Part shown: positions 1-6,069 of the stretch, in pieces
How positions within the stretch are numbered: position 1 is the first letter of the stretch
How the letters are laid out: every line of letters begins with the position of its first letter
Source: JAGLQQ01 sp043806135
GTDB lineage: Bacteria > Omnitrophota > Gorgyraeia > B26-G9
Direction of reading: 5' to 3'
Length of the DNA stretch: 15,594 nucleotides
Assembly: GCA_043806135.1 (NCBI GenBank)
Contig: JAZDHG010000067.1
Coordinates: 1-15,594, forward strand
Position numbers and translations under genes: made by a program
Notes under the pieces: model-generated
Seen by the model: only the letters and a program-made list of their open reading frames with translations
What the model was told of the DNA's origin: nothing
The model's database searches: none

Positions 1-21
1 GATTTCCCCCTGACTCCACCA
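1..21 (+). tRNA. 3' end of a tRNA-Ala or tmRNA, cut by the window edge
   Basis: The first 21 bases read as the end of a T-loop (GATTT), a T-stem strand (CCCCC, 6-10), a seven-base acceptor strand (TGACTCC, 11-17), discriminator A18 and an encoded CCA at 19-21. The U at acceptor position 70 would allow a G3:U70 pair, the alanine identity element of both tRNA-Ala and tmRNA, and CTCCACCA is a usual 3' end of both. The 5' part lies outside the window, so neither the anticodon nor a tag reading frame can be seen. The T-loop register is one base off the ideal, which lowers confidence. Confidence 0.42.
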
Positions 22-83
22 TGAACCACTCGCCTTTTGGGCTCGGGCAAAGCCTCGCACAAAATACTGTGCGAGGTTCATGG
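19..83. repeat. Nested inverted repeats after the RNA 3' end
   Basis: CCATGAACC (19-27) is matched by GGTTCATGG (75-83). Inside it lies a second perfect stem, CCTCGCACA (53-61) against TGTGCGAGG (68-76), with a six-base loop. The two stems share bases 75-76, so they are partly alternative structures. No T-tract follows, so this is not a standard terminator; it looks like a dispersed palindromic repeat. Confidence 0.6.
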
Positions 84-134
84 CAAGCCATAGTAATTCA
101 CGAGATTAGGATTCGAACCCAAAAAAGAGGTCTA

Positions 135-157
135 AGGAGAAAAGATTGTTTTCTCCT
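135..157. repeat. Perfect 9-bp hairpin
   Basis: AGGAGAAAA (135-143) pairs perfectly with TTTTCTCCT (149-157) around a five-base loop. It belongs to a row of independent hairpins filling the non-coding stretch 22-277, in which I see no gene. Confidence 0.7.
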
Positions 158-172
158 ATCCACAGGATGCAG

Positions 173-201
173 GATGGAATTCTACAGATAAGAATTCCAT
201 C
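173..201. repeat. Perfect 11-bp hairpin
   Basis: GATGGAATTCT (173-183) pairs perfectly with AGAATTCCATC (191-201) around a seven-base loop. There is no T-tract after it. It is the longest perfect stem in the left non-coding region. Confidence 0.75.
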
Positions 202-215
202 GCAATCGGCGTACT

Positions 216-245
216 AGAGTTTTAATACGCATGGAGTAAAACTCT
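216..245. repeat. Perfect 9-bp hairpin with a 12-base loop
   Basis: AGAGTTTTA (216-224) pairs with TAAAACTCT (237-245). It stands immediately before the heptamer repeat at 249-276. Confidence 0.65.
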
Positions 246-248
246 AAC

Positions 249-276
249 CGCTAATCGCTATTCGCTAATCGCTATA
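249..276. repeat. Heptamer tandem repeat, four units
   Basis: Two 14-bp units, each made of two related heptamers (CGCTAAT and CGCTATT/CGCTATA), run without a break from 249 to 276. Related heptamers, sometimes inverted, occur at 11068-11081, 11299-11340 and 11421-11434. Confidence 0.8.
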
Positions 277-280
277 CTTG

Positions 281-289
281 TGTTATAAT
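281..289 (+). promoter_or_regulatory. Extended -10 promoter element, possibly for a leaderless mRNA
   Basis: TGTTATAAT gives a consensus -10 (TATAAT, 284-289) with the extended TGn. Only six bases separate it from the ATG at 296, so transcription would begin at about the start codon. No convincing -35 is seen at the usual distance. Confidence 0.45.
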
Positions 290-295
290 AAACAT

Positions 296-997
296 ATGAA
301 AAAATTCAGCATAGCACAAATACTTATACTTACGATTTTGACCTTTGCTTTTTGCCTGGTTTGTAACCATGCTGTATTTGCTGAGATCAAAAAGGGCAGC
401 ACCCGCGCTGAAGTTATTGATAAATACGGTGAGCCCAGCGGCGTAATGAGTGAAGGAAACGAAGAAATCCTTAGTTATCCGGGCGGAATGATTGTACTTA
501 TAGACGGTTTAGTCGATCAAATCGATGCTAATTTTGAAATGCAGCTTGAACAACGGAACATGGAAGAACAATTTAAAAAAGCCCAGAAAGCAAAGGGGCT
601 AACAGAACATAAAGGCGAGTGGATAACAAAAACCGAAAAAAAGCAGATTGAAAAAGACCAGACAATACAGCAGCCTATACTCATATTTAAAGATGGGGGC
701 AAGCTGGTTGATCTAAAAGATGTTCTTGTTCCGGGTAAAATAACTCTTATTGATTTTTATGCCGACTGGTGCGAGCCTTGTAAAAAGATATCGCCATATC
801 TGGAACATCTTGTTAAAAATGATCCTGATGTATTTTTGCGGAAAATCGATATTGTAAAATGGGGGACTCCGGTAACAGTGCAATACGGCATACAAAGTAT
901 TCCTGATGTCAGGGTATTCGACCGCAACGGTAGAATGATCGGCAGACCCACCTATAATTTTAATGAAATCATCTCTTATGTAGGCCGGGCAAAATAG
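296..997 (+). CDS. Exported thioredoxin-fold protein with N-terminal BamE/SmpA-like repeat
   Basis: This 233-residue protein starts with a signal peptide (about residues 1-29, ending HAVFA). Residues 30-70 resemble the short SmpA/OmlA/BamE-type fold (KKGSTRAEV, then a Gly-Glu-Pro turn). A charged linker of about 80-135 contains a GEWITKTEKK patch. The rest is a thioredoxin domain with the active site WCEPC (Cys159, Cys162) and the conserved Ile-Pro cis-proline loop near SIPDV. It probably acts as a thiol-disulfide oxidoreductase or reductase outside the cytoplasm. I prefer ATG 296 to the upstream TTG at 278 because only that start gives a clean signal peptide, and a -10 element overlaps the region before it. 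The partner substrate is unknown. The combination with a BamE-like domain is uncommon, and that domain call is weaker than the thioredoxin call. Confidence 0.85.
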   Translation: MKKFSIAQILILTILTFAFCLVCNHAVFAEIKKGSTRAEVIDKYGEPSGVMSEGNEEILSYPGGMIVLIDGLVDQIDANFEMQLEQRNMEEQFKKAQKAKGLTEHKGEWITKTEKKQIEKDQTIQQPILIFKDGGKLVDLKDVLVPGKITLIDFYADWCEPCKKISPYLEHLVKNDPDVFLRKIDIVKWGTPVTVQYGIQSIPDVRVFDRNGRMIGRPTYNFNEIISYVGRAK

Positions 998-1085
998 CTC
1001 CTGTCCGATATTAGCTTGTATTTTTTAGCCACCAACCAGTTATTAACTATGCCTTGAATGTATATATAAATTTATACTTTTATGA

Positions 1086-1091
1086 TATAAT
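1086..1091 (+). promoter_or_regulatory. -10 element upstream of the 57-residue gene
   Basis: TATAAT lies seven bases before ATG 1099, the same layout as at 284-296. A TTGAAT at 1054-1059 is too far (26 bases) to be its -35. A transcript from here would be leaderless or nearly so. Confidence 0.4.
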
Positions 1092-1098
1092 TCAAATT

Positions 1099-1272
1099 AT
1101 GAAAAAACCGCCGCAACCCTCCAGCCATGATATTTGGTTCATTATGCGAATAAGAAAAAATAATGCGCTAAATGAGCTTAACAAGCGCCAGAAAAGGGTA
1201 TTAGAAAAAGTGCGGCGTTGGGAGAAGTTTAAGGGCTCTATCGAGCAGAAAGAGTGGGATTTTAAAACATAA
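1099..1272 (+). CDS. Small basic protein of unknown function
   Basis: This 57-residue protein begins MKKPPQPSSHDIWFIMRIRK and is rich in Lys and Arg. Residues from about 18 on are predicted helical and strongly charged, ending WDFKT. There is no signal peptide, membrane segment or Cys pair. I do not recognise the family. No Shine-Dalgarno sequence precedes the ATG, but a TATAAT lies seven bases upstream, which fits a leaderless start. An in-frame TTG at 1054 would add 15 residues but has no support. The next gene follows after 26 bases on the same strand. Short length and lack of homology leave some doubt that it is translated. Confidence 0.5.
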   Translation: MKKPPQPSSHDIWFIMRIRKNNALNELNKRQKRVLEKVRRWEKFKGSIEQKEWDFKT

Positions 1273-1298
1273 TCCAACACGTTAAGGGAGTTATATTT

Positions 1299-1949
1299 AT
1301 GAGTAAAAATGTTTTTTCTAACAAAGAAATTTTCAGATTTGGCTGGGAGAAAACAAAAGAATTTTTAGTTTTCTTTTTCGGGGTATTTATAATAATATCT
1401 GCTGTTAACTTCTTTATTTCTTTTTTTGAAAACATGCTCAACAAGACAAACGAAAGCTTGTTTTTGTTAAATGTACTATCGTGTTTTTTTGACCTTGTAG
1501 TAGGACTGGGTTTGATTAAGACAGCGCTTGATATTTGTGATGATAAATTACCGACTTTTGCAGCCTTGTTTTCTAACTTTGACATTTTTTTGAACTACGC
1601 AGTCGGGTTTATACTTTTCTCTTTACTTGTCACTTTCGGGATATTGTTGTTTGTATTCCCAGGGATTATATGGTTCCTAAAATTTCAATTCTTCGGGCAC
1701 TTTGTTATGGATAAACGCCTTGGCCCAATTGAAGCCCTAAAAGAGAGCTCTCGAATAACAGGCGGGCTAAAACTACGTCTTTTGGGTTTCGCTCTATTGC
1801 TCAGTTTTATAAACATTTTAGGGGCTCTACTATTAGGCATCGGCTTAATTGCTTCAATTCCCACAACAATTATAGCCCACGCTGCCCTTTATAGAAAGTT
1901 GGCTTATGGATCTATTAAAACCGGAGATGCCCGTGCAATTAATAGTTAA
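1299..1949 (+). CDS. Polytopic membrane protein (DUF975/YciC-like architecture)
   Basis: This is a 216-residue integral membrane protein. A short cytoplasmic N-terminus with a FGWEKTK patch leads to about five to six hydrophobic segments (roughly 22-44, 57-75, 92-125 as a pair, 155-190 as a pair). The FVFPGIIW stretch, followed by KFQFFGHFVMD and then EALKESSRITGG, is a recurrent signature of bacterial DUF975/YciC/glycerophosphodiesterase-membrane-domain-like proteins. The role of these is poorly defined. The start is supported by AAGGGAG ending about 8 bases before ATG 1299. Its 3' end overlaps the next gene by 17 bases, so the two are co-translated. Function cannot be stated from sequence. 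Confidence 0.75.
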   Translation: MSKNVFSNKEIFRFGWEKTKEFLVFFFGVFIIISAVNFFISFFENMLNKTNESLFLLNVLSCFFDLVVGLGLIKTALDICDDKLPTFAALFSNFDIFLNYAVGFILFSLLVTFGILLFVFPGIIWFLKFQFFGHFVMDKRLGPIEALKESSRITGGLKLRLLGFALLLSFINILGALLLGIGLIASIPTTIIAHAALYRKLAYGSIKTGDARAINS

Positions 1950-2265
1950 AATTTTTATCAGCATCTCTATAATTGTTTTTTGTACTCTAATTGGCAGGAA
2001 ATTTCCCAGCCTTGCCGGATTAATCGCGACTATGCCTCTTACAAGCCTCCTGATATTTATCTGGCTTTATATTGAAAATAGGGGCGATTTTAAACTACTG
2101 CAGGGATATACATATGGCGCCTTATGGGGTATTATCCCCACGATATTGTTTTTTCTAAGTGCCTATTTCTGCATTAAAAAGCAGCTGCCGTTTACAATTA
2201 CGATGTTTTTGAGCTCAATTATTTGGTTTGCCGGGGCTTGCGTACATCAATGGCTGCTGCGTTAA
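1933..2265 (+). CDS. Small four-helix membrane protein, DUF3147-like
   Basis: This is a 110-residue protein if started at GTG 1933. That start has GGAG at 1923-1926 with ideal six-base spacing and gives an N-terminus MQLIVKIFISIS, as I remember for this family. ATG 1927 would sit directly on the GGAG, and ATG 1906 has no site. The GRKFPSLAGLIATMPLT motif after the first helix and four hydrophobic segments (about 3-20, 26-45, 58-78, 86-104) resemble the DUF3147 family of small inner-membrane proteins of unknown function. It overlaps the upstream membrane protein gene by 17 bases. The ribosome binding site is therefore inside the upstream coding sequence, which suggests translational coupling. 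Confidence 0.7.
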   Translation: MQLIVKIFISISIIVFCTLIGRKFPSLAGLIATMPLTSLLIFIWLYIENRGDFKLLQGYTYGALWGIIPTILFFLSAYFCIKKQLPFTITMFLSSIIWFAGACVHQWLLR

Positions 2266-2286
2266 TGGCAACAATAATTCTTAAAA

Positions 2287-2315
2287 TTGCCTAATTAAAG
2301 TAATTGTGATAGAAT
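2287..2315 (+). promoter_or_regulatory. Sigma-70-type promoter of the AmmeMemoRadiSam operon
   Basis: TTGCCT (2287-2292), a 17-base spacer and TAGAAT (2310-2315), with an extended TGA just before the -10. Transcription would start near 2322, leaving a leader of about 28 bases that carries GGGG at 2341-2344 before ATG 2350. Confidence 0.6.
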
Positions 2316-2349
2316 ATTTTATTGATGGTTAATATAAAGCGGGGATTGA

Positions 2350-2955
2350 ATGACAGCTAAAGAAAAATTCATTCTGAGCATTTTTGTTGTGATTGCTGGG
2401 GGCACACTTATAATTACTAGCCTTGTTTTTGGTATCATCAGTATCACTAACGGGCTATATGAGGATGTCTATACTTTTCCCGTGCGTTTGTCGCTAAAGA
2501 ATGATCAAGAGATTGCCGGTAATTTCAGCGCCAAGACCGATGAGTTTTTTTCTTTCTGGCTAAAAGTTCCTGACCGAAGGATCGAAAACAAGGATTTTCA
2601 GTTAAAAGTTATTATTGTTGATCTTGGTTCACGCGCACAAACAACATGGCACAGCGACTTCACCGTGGGTTATTTACGCAACAGCTCCGGACAGGGGCAA
2701 TATTATCAGCTGGGCACACATCGTTTCAATAAAGAGTTCTATGGATCGCTTAATTACATAGCTCAAGGGCAATGGGTAACGCCTTACAACGCATATCTGG
2801 TAATCAGAAGGATTAAATCTTTACAGTGGCCAAGTCTTCATATTCTATTATTTGCGATTGGATTTATTGTGCTTTTTCGAGGGATTAATTCTCTACAAAA
2901 AAGCCTTAAGAGCATGTGCGGTGAATCCCAACCTCAGCATACCGGAAATAAATGA
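2350..2955 (+). CDS. Unknown membrane-anchored protein with extracytoplasmic domain
   Basis: This 201-residue protein has one hydrophobic helix near the N-terminus (about 7-31) and a second near the C-terminus (about 160-180). The roughly 130 residues between them are probably outside the cytoplasmic membrane. The middle part is rich in beta-type alternation and aromatic residues (FFSFWLKVPDRR and TTWHSDFTVGYLRN). No Cys pair, metal site or enzyme motif is evident, and I do not recognise the family. It is the first gene of a four-gene operon and overlaps the HPP gene by the ATGA tetranucleotide. GGGGATTGA before the ATG supports the start. The context suggests a membrane partner of the HPP or AmmeMemoRadiSam proteins, but that is inference. 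Confidence 0.7.
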   Translation: MTAKEKFILSIFVVIAGGTLIITSLVFGIISITNGLYEDVYTFPVRLSLKNDQEIAGNFSAKTDEFFSFWLKVPDRRIENKDFQLKVIIVDLGSRAQTTWHSDFTVGYLRNSSGQGQYYQLGTHRFNKEFYGSLNYIAQGQWVTPYNAYLVIRRIKSLQWPSLHILLFAIGFIVLFRGINSLQKSLKSMCGESQPQHTGNK

Positions 2956-3455
2956 GTATTTTTGATACCAAATTCAGAAAGAACAAAAAGGAATACATTC
3001 TGCAATCTCTCATGGCTGCAGGTGCGGCATTTCTGGTTTTAGTTCTGCTTGATGTGGCCTCAAACGCGGCTGTTATCGCCGCTCTGGGTTCCAGTGCCTT
3101 TATTGCTTTCACTATGCCGGCACAAGATTCTTCTTCGGGGCGCAAACTTATTGGCGGATATTTAGTCGGAATTGTTGTCGGATGCCTGTGTCATTATTTA
3201 TCAATTCTTCCTGTTTTGCAAAATATAGAATTTATAGCAAAAAATTCTTATGTGATCTTCTGTTCTCTTTCTGTAGGCCTGTCTGTATTTTTTATGGTCG
3301 TGACTAATACAGAACATCCGCCGGCAGCCGGTTTAGCCATGGGCCTTTTTCTTAATAGATGCGAGCCCCGGTCTGTTCTGGTGGTTTTTATCGGTATCAT
3401 CTGCCTGGTAGCAATTAAAACTCTCCTACGACCCGTGTTAAAGGATTTGACTTGA
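2952..3455 (+). CDS. HPP family integral membrane protein
   Basis: This 167-residue protein has about four to five transmembrane segments and carries the family's name-giving motif: EHPPAAG, with His122-Pro123-Pro124. The preceding ALGSSAFIAFTMP stretch is also typical of the family. HPP proteins are transporters or membrane proteins related to nitrite uptake in plants and cyanobacteria; the substrate here is unknown. There is no C-terminal CBS domain, and the length is normal for the membrane domain alone. The ATG overlaps the stop of the previous gene (ATGA, 2952-2955), and the radical SAM gene starts 15 bases after its stop. Its position inside an AmmeMemoRadiSam operon is the main functional clue. 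Confidence 0.88.
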   Translation: MSIFDTKFRKNKKEYILQSLMAAGAAFLVLVLLDVASNAAVIAALGSSAFIAFTMPAQDSSSGRKLIGGYLVGIVVGCLCHYLSILPVLQNIEFIAKNSYVIFCSLSVGLSVFFMVVTNTEHPPAAGLAMGLFLNRCEPRSVLVVFIGIICLVAIKTLLRPVLKDLT

Positions 3456-3470
3456 TAAGAGGAAATAGCA

Positions 3471-4577
3471 ATGCGTATGAGAAGGCGGGACTTTATAAAA
3501 CTGGCCATTTGTTCAAGCGGATATATATTAAGCAAAGACCTGGGATTTGTTTACGCCTCTGTTAAAGAAAAAGAGGCTATTTATTACAAAAAGCTGAAAG
3601 ACAACAGCATCCAATGCCTGCACTGCCCGCATAACTGTACAGTTAAAGAAGGCAAGCGCGGGTTTTGCCGAATCAAAGAGAATAGAAAGGGAAAATTCTT
3701 TAATATTGTTTATGCCAAACCTTGCGCAGTACATTTAGACCCTATAGAAAAAAAACCTTTTTTCCATTTCCTTCCCGGATCCAAGTCGCTTTCTATAGCC
3801 ACGGCAGGCTGTAATCTCAGGTGCCAGTTCTGTCAGAACTGGCAGATTTCGCAGGCTGATCCTGAACAGGTTAATAGCATAGATCTGCCTCCTGAGGATA
3901 TTGTTCTAAAAGGCGTGCAGTTAAAATCACTTAGCATTGCCTACACATACACAGAACCGATGATCTTCTATGAATTTGCTCTTGATACTGCTGTTATTGC
4001 CAAAAGCTACGGGATCAAGAATGTGATGCATACTAACGGCTATATAAACCCGGCTCCTTTAAGAATGATCTGCCCGCATATTGACGCTATAAATGTTGAT
4101 CTAAAAGCTTTTTCGGAAGAATATTATCAGAAGGTATGTGCTGCGAGCTTAAATCAGGTTCTTGAAAACCTGATCATTATAAAAAGGGAGATGGGCGTCT
4201 GGCTTGAACTCACGAACCTTATTGTGCCTTCTTTAAACGATAATCCGAATCAGATAAGAAAAATGTGCGAGTGGATATATAAGAATCTGGGGCCGGATGT
4301 TCCGATACATTTTTCGCGTTTTTTCCCGACTTACAAGTTAACAACACTGCCGCCGACACCAGTAAGTACTTTAGAATCAGCACACAGGATCGCTATTGAC
4401 TCAGGATTGAAATTCGCCTATATCGGCAATATCCCGGGAAACCCCGCAGAATGTACTTATTGCCCGAAGTGTAATAAAGAGCTGATAAAAAGGGCAGGGT
4501 ATACTGTATTAAAAAATGTTTTAACTGAGAACAAATGTACTTATTGCCAGGCGCCTATTGCCGGAGTTTTTATATGA
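3471..4577 (+). CDS. amrS: AmmeMemoRadiSam system radical SAM enzyme, with twin-arginine leader
   Basis: This 368-residue radical SAM protein has the cluster motif CNLRCQFC (Cys114, Cys118, Cys121), an N-terminal Cys set (CLHCPHNC, then GFCRIKE) and two C-terminal CxxC pairs (CTYCPKC and CTYCQAP). That order is characteristic of the AmmeMemoRadiSam enzyme, a relative of pyruvate formate-lyase activases with no firmly assigned reaction. The N-terminus RRRDFIKLAI fits a Tat signal (RRxFIK) followed by a weakly hydrophobic stretch ending VYA, so export or membrane tethering of the folded enzyme is plausible. AAGAGGA (3457-3463) with seven-base spacing supports ATG 3471. Its stop overlaps the start of the Memo gene by ATGA. 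The assignment is strong; extracytoplasmic location is only suggested. The symbol is a general label for this system. Confidence 0.92.
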   Translation: MRMRRRDFIKLAICSSGYILSKDLGFVYASVKEKEAIYYKKLKDNSIQCLHCPHNCTVKEGKRGFCRIKENRKGKFFNIVYAKPCAVHLDPIEKKPFFHFLPGSKSLSIATAGCNLRCQFCQNWQISQADPEQVNSIDLPPEDIVLKGVQLKSLSIAYTYTEPMIFYEFALDTAVIAKSYGIKNVMHTNGYINPAPLRMICPHIDAINVDLKAFSEEYYQKVCAASLNQVLENLIIIKREMGVWLELTNLIVPSLNDNPNQIRKMCEWIYKNLGPDVPIHFSRFFPTYKLTTLPPTPVSTLESAHRIAIDSGLKFAYIGNIPGNPAECTYCPKCNKELIKRAGYTVLKNVLTENKCTYCQAPIAGVFI

Positions 4578-6067
4578 GAAAAATTTTTACTATCTTAATC
4601 GCAACCGCTGTTATTTCAATTTTCTCTATAAGTTCTGTTTTAGCTGTGCAAGAGCCTGTTAAAGAACCTAATGTCAGCGGATATTTTTACCCCTCTGAGC
4701 CAAAGAAGTTATCAAACATGATCGATCAGATGCTGGAAGGGGTAAAGCCTTTCATTGCCAAAAACCATATATATGGTATTATCTCTCCGCATGCCGGATA
4801 CATCTATTCAGGCCTGGTTGCAGCTAATGCCTATAAAGCGATCTATAGGAAAAACTATTCGACTGTAATAATTCTATCGCCAAGCCATCATCAATATTTT
4901 GAAAAAGCAGCTGTGTATAAGAGCGGATCGTTTAAAACCCCATTAGGTCTTATCCCAATTGATTCTGCTTTTACAAATGAATTATTAAAAAATAGCCGAT
5001 ATTTCGATTATATGCCTGCGATTTTTGAAAAAGAGCATGCCCTTGAGGTTCAGCTGCCTTTTTTACAAAAAAGCCTGGATAATTTTTCGATCGTACCGAT
5101 TATTATTTCCAGCAATTCCTATTCTCTTTATGAAGGGATATCTGATGTCTTAGCTAAATTGATTGCCGGAAAAAAAGACGTTCTCATAGTAGCAAGTACG
5201 GATATGTCTCATTTTCACGAACAGGTCAAAGCAAATTCTATAGATAAAAGAACGCTTTCTTTTATCACAGATAATGATGCACCTGCTCTTTTTGATAATC
5301 TTTCCTCAGGTAACTGCGAATTATGCGGCCAGGCAGCAGTAATAACGCTAATGCTCACAATGAAAAAAATGGGCGCCAATCAGACGGACATACTGGATTA
5401 TGCAACATCCGCAGACACTGCAGACTCTTCAAAAGACAGAGTAGTGGGTTACTGCAGCGTTATTTATTCAAGACCATTAATAAGCACATCTAATAAGATA
5501 CCGGAAGGAGGCAATAGCATGTTAACACAGAAACAGAAAAAAGAACTTTTATCAATAGCCAGGGAATCGATACTGGAATATCTTAAAACAGGGCAACGCC
5601 GGAAGATTCAAACAGAGGATAGCCTTTTTCTGGAAAAAAGAGGGGCTTTTGTCACTTTAAAGAAAAGCGGTATGCTGCGCGGATGTATCGGACGAATAGT
5701 CGCTGATGAGCCCCTGATCAACGTAGTTTGCGATATGGCCATTGAAGCAGCGACAGGTGATCCTCGTTTTCCAAACGTAAAGGGGAGTGAGCTGGATTCT
5801 ATTGACCTTGAAATTTCTGTAATGAGCCCAATTGAACAAATAACTGATATAAGTAAAATAAAAGTCGGCACACACGGAATTATTATAAAGAAAGGATTTG
5901 CCTCCGGACTTTTATTACCACAGGTAGCCGCTGAATACGCCTGGAACACAGAGCAGTTTTTGGAACAAACCTGCATTAAAGCCGGGCTAAACCGCGATGA
6001 TTGGAAAAAAGGGGCAAAAATTTTTATTTTCAGCGCAGAGGTTTTCGGGGAAAAAAACTTAGAATAA
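4574..6067 (+). CDS. Secreted Memo-AMMECR1 fusion (AmmeMemoRadiSam proteins B and A)
   Basis: This 497-residue protein has a signal peptide (1-24, ending SVLA). Residues about 25-295 are a Memo domain with the expected metal/active-site residues: His73 in SPHAGYIYSG, His105-His106 in SPSHH, Asp210 and His213 in DMSHFH, and Cys251 in LCGQAAV. Residues about 316-495 are an AMMECR1 domain with the hallmark LRGCIGRI (368-375). Memo proteins resemble class III extradiol dioxygenases, and human Memo binds metal; AMMECR1 has no settled biochemical role. The domains are fused here, as in a subset of AmmeMemoRadiSam genomes. ATG 4574 is chosen because it gives a clean signal peptide and overlaps the upstream stop (ATGA). 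The downstream convergent pilT gene ends two bases after this stop. Confidence 0.92.
   Translation: MRKIFTILIATAVISIFSISSVLAVQEPVKEPNVSGYFYPSEPKKLSNMIDQMLEGVKPFIAKNHIYGIISPHAGYIYSGLVAANAYKAIYRKNYSTVIILSPSHHQYFEKAAVYKSGSFKTPLGLIPIDSAFTNELLKNSRYFDYMPAIFEKEHALEVQLPFLQKSLDNFSIVPIIISSNSYSLYEGISDVLAKLIAGKKDVLIVASTDMSHFHEQVKANSIDKRTLSFITDNDAPALFDNLSSGNCELCGQAAVITLMLTMKKMGANQTDILDYATSADTADSSKDRVVGYCSVIYSRPLISTSNKIPEGGNSMLTQKQKKELLSIARESILEYLKTGQRRKIQTEDSLFLEKRGAFVTLKKSGMLRGCIGRIVADEPLINVVCDMAIEAATGDPRFPNVKGSELDSIDLEISVMSPIEQITDISKIKVGTHGIIIKKGFASGLLLPQVAAEYAWNTEQFLEQTCIKAGLNRDDWKKGAKIFIFSAEVFGEKNLE
5505..5521 (+). promoter_or_regulatory. Internal ribosome binding site and ATG before the AMMECR1 domain
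   Basis: AAGGAGG (5505-5511) lies seven bases before an in-frame ATG (5519-5521, Met316), exactly at the domain boundary. It is the best Shine-Dalgarno sequence in this operon. Starting here would give a separate 182-residue cytoplasmic AMMECR1 protein besides the exported fusion, or the site is a relic of two once separate genes. Confidence 0.6.
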
Positions 6068-6069
6068 GC

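Noticed and set aside
1..21. tRNA-Sec as the identity of the left-edge RNA, because an eight-base acceptor strand would restore the T-loop register
   Set aside because: The discriminator is A, whereas tRNA-Sec normally has G, and no other selenocysteine feature is seen in the window.
106..122. Minus-strand T-arm-like segment (TTGGG, TTCGAAT, CCTAA) suggesting a tRNA gene
   Set aside because: No matching acceptor partner, anticodon arm or CCA can be found around it. At most it is a tRNA remnant or part of a repeat.
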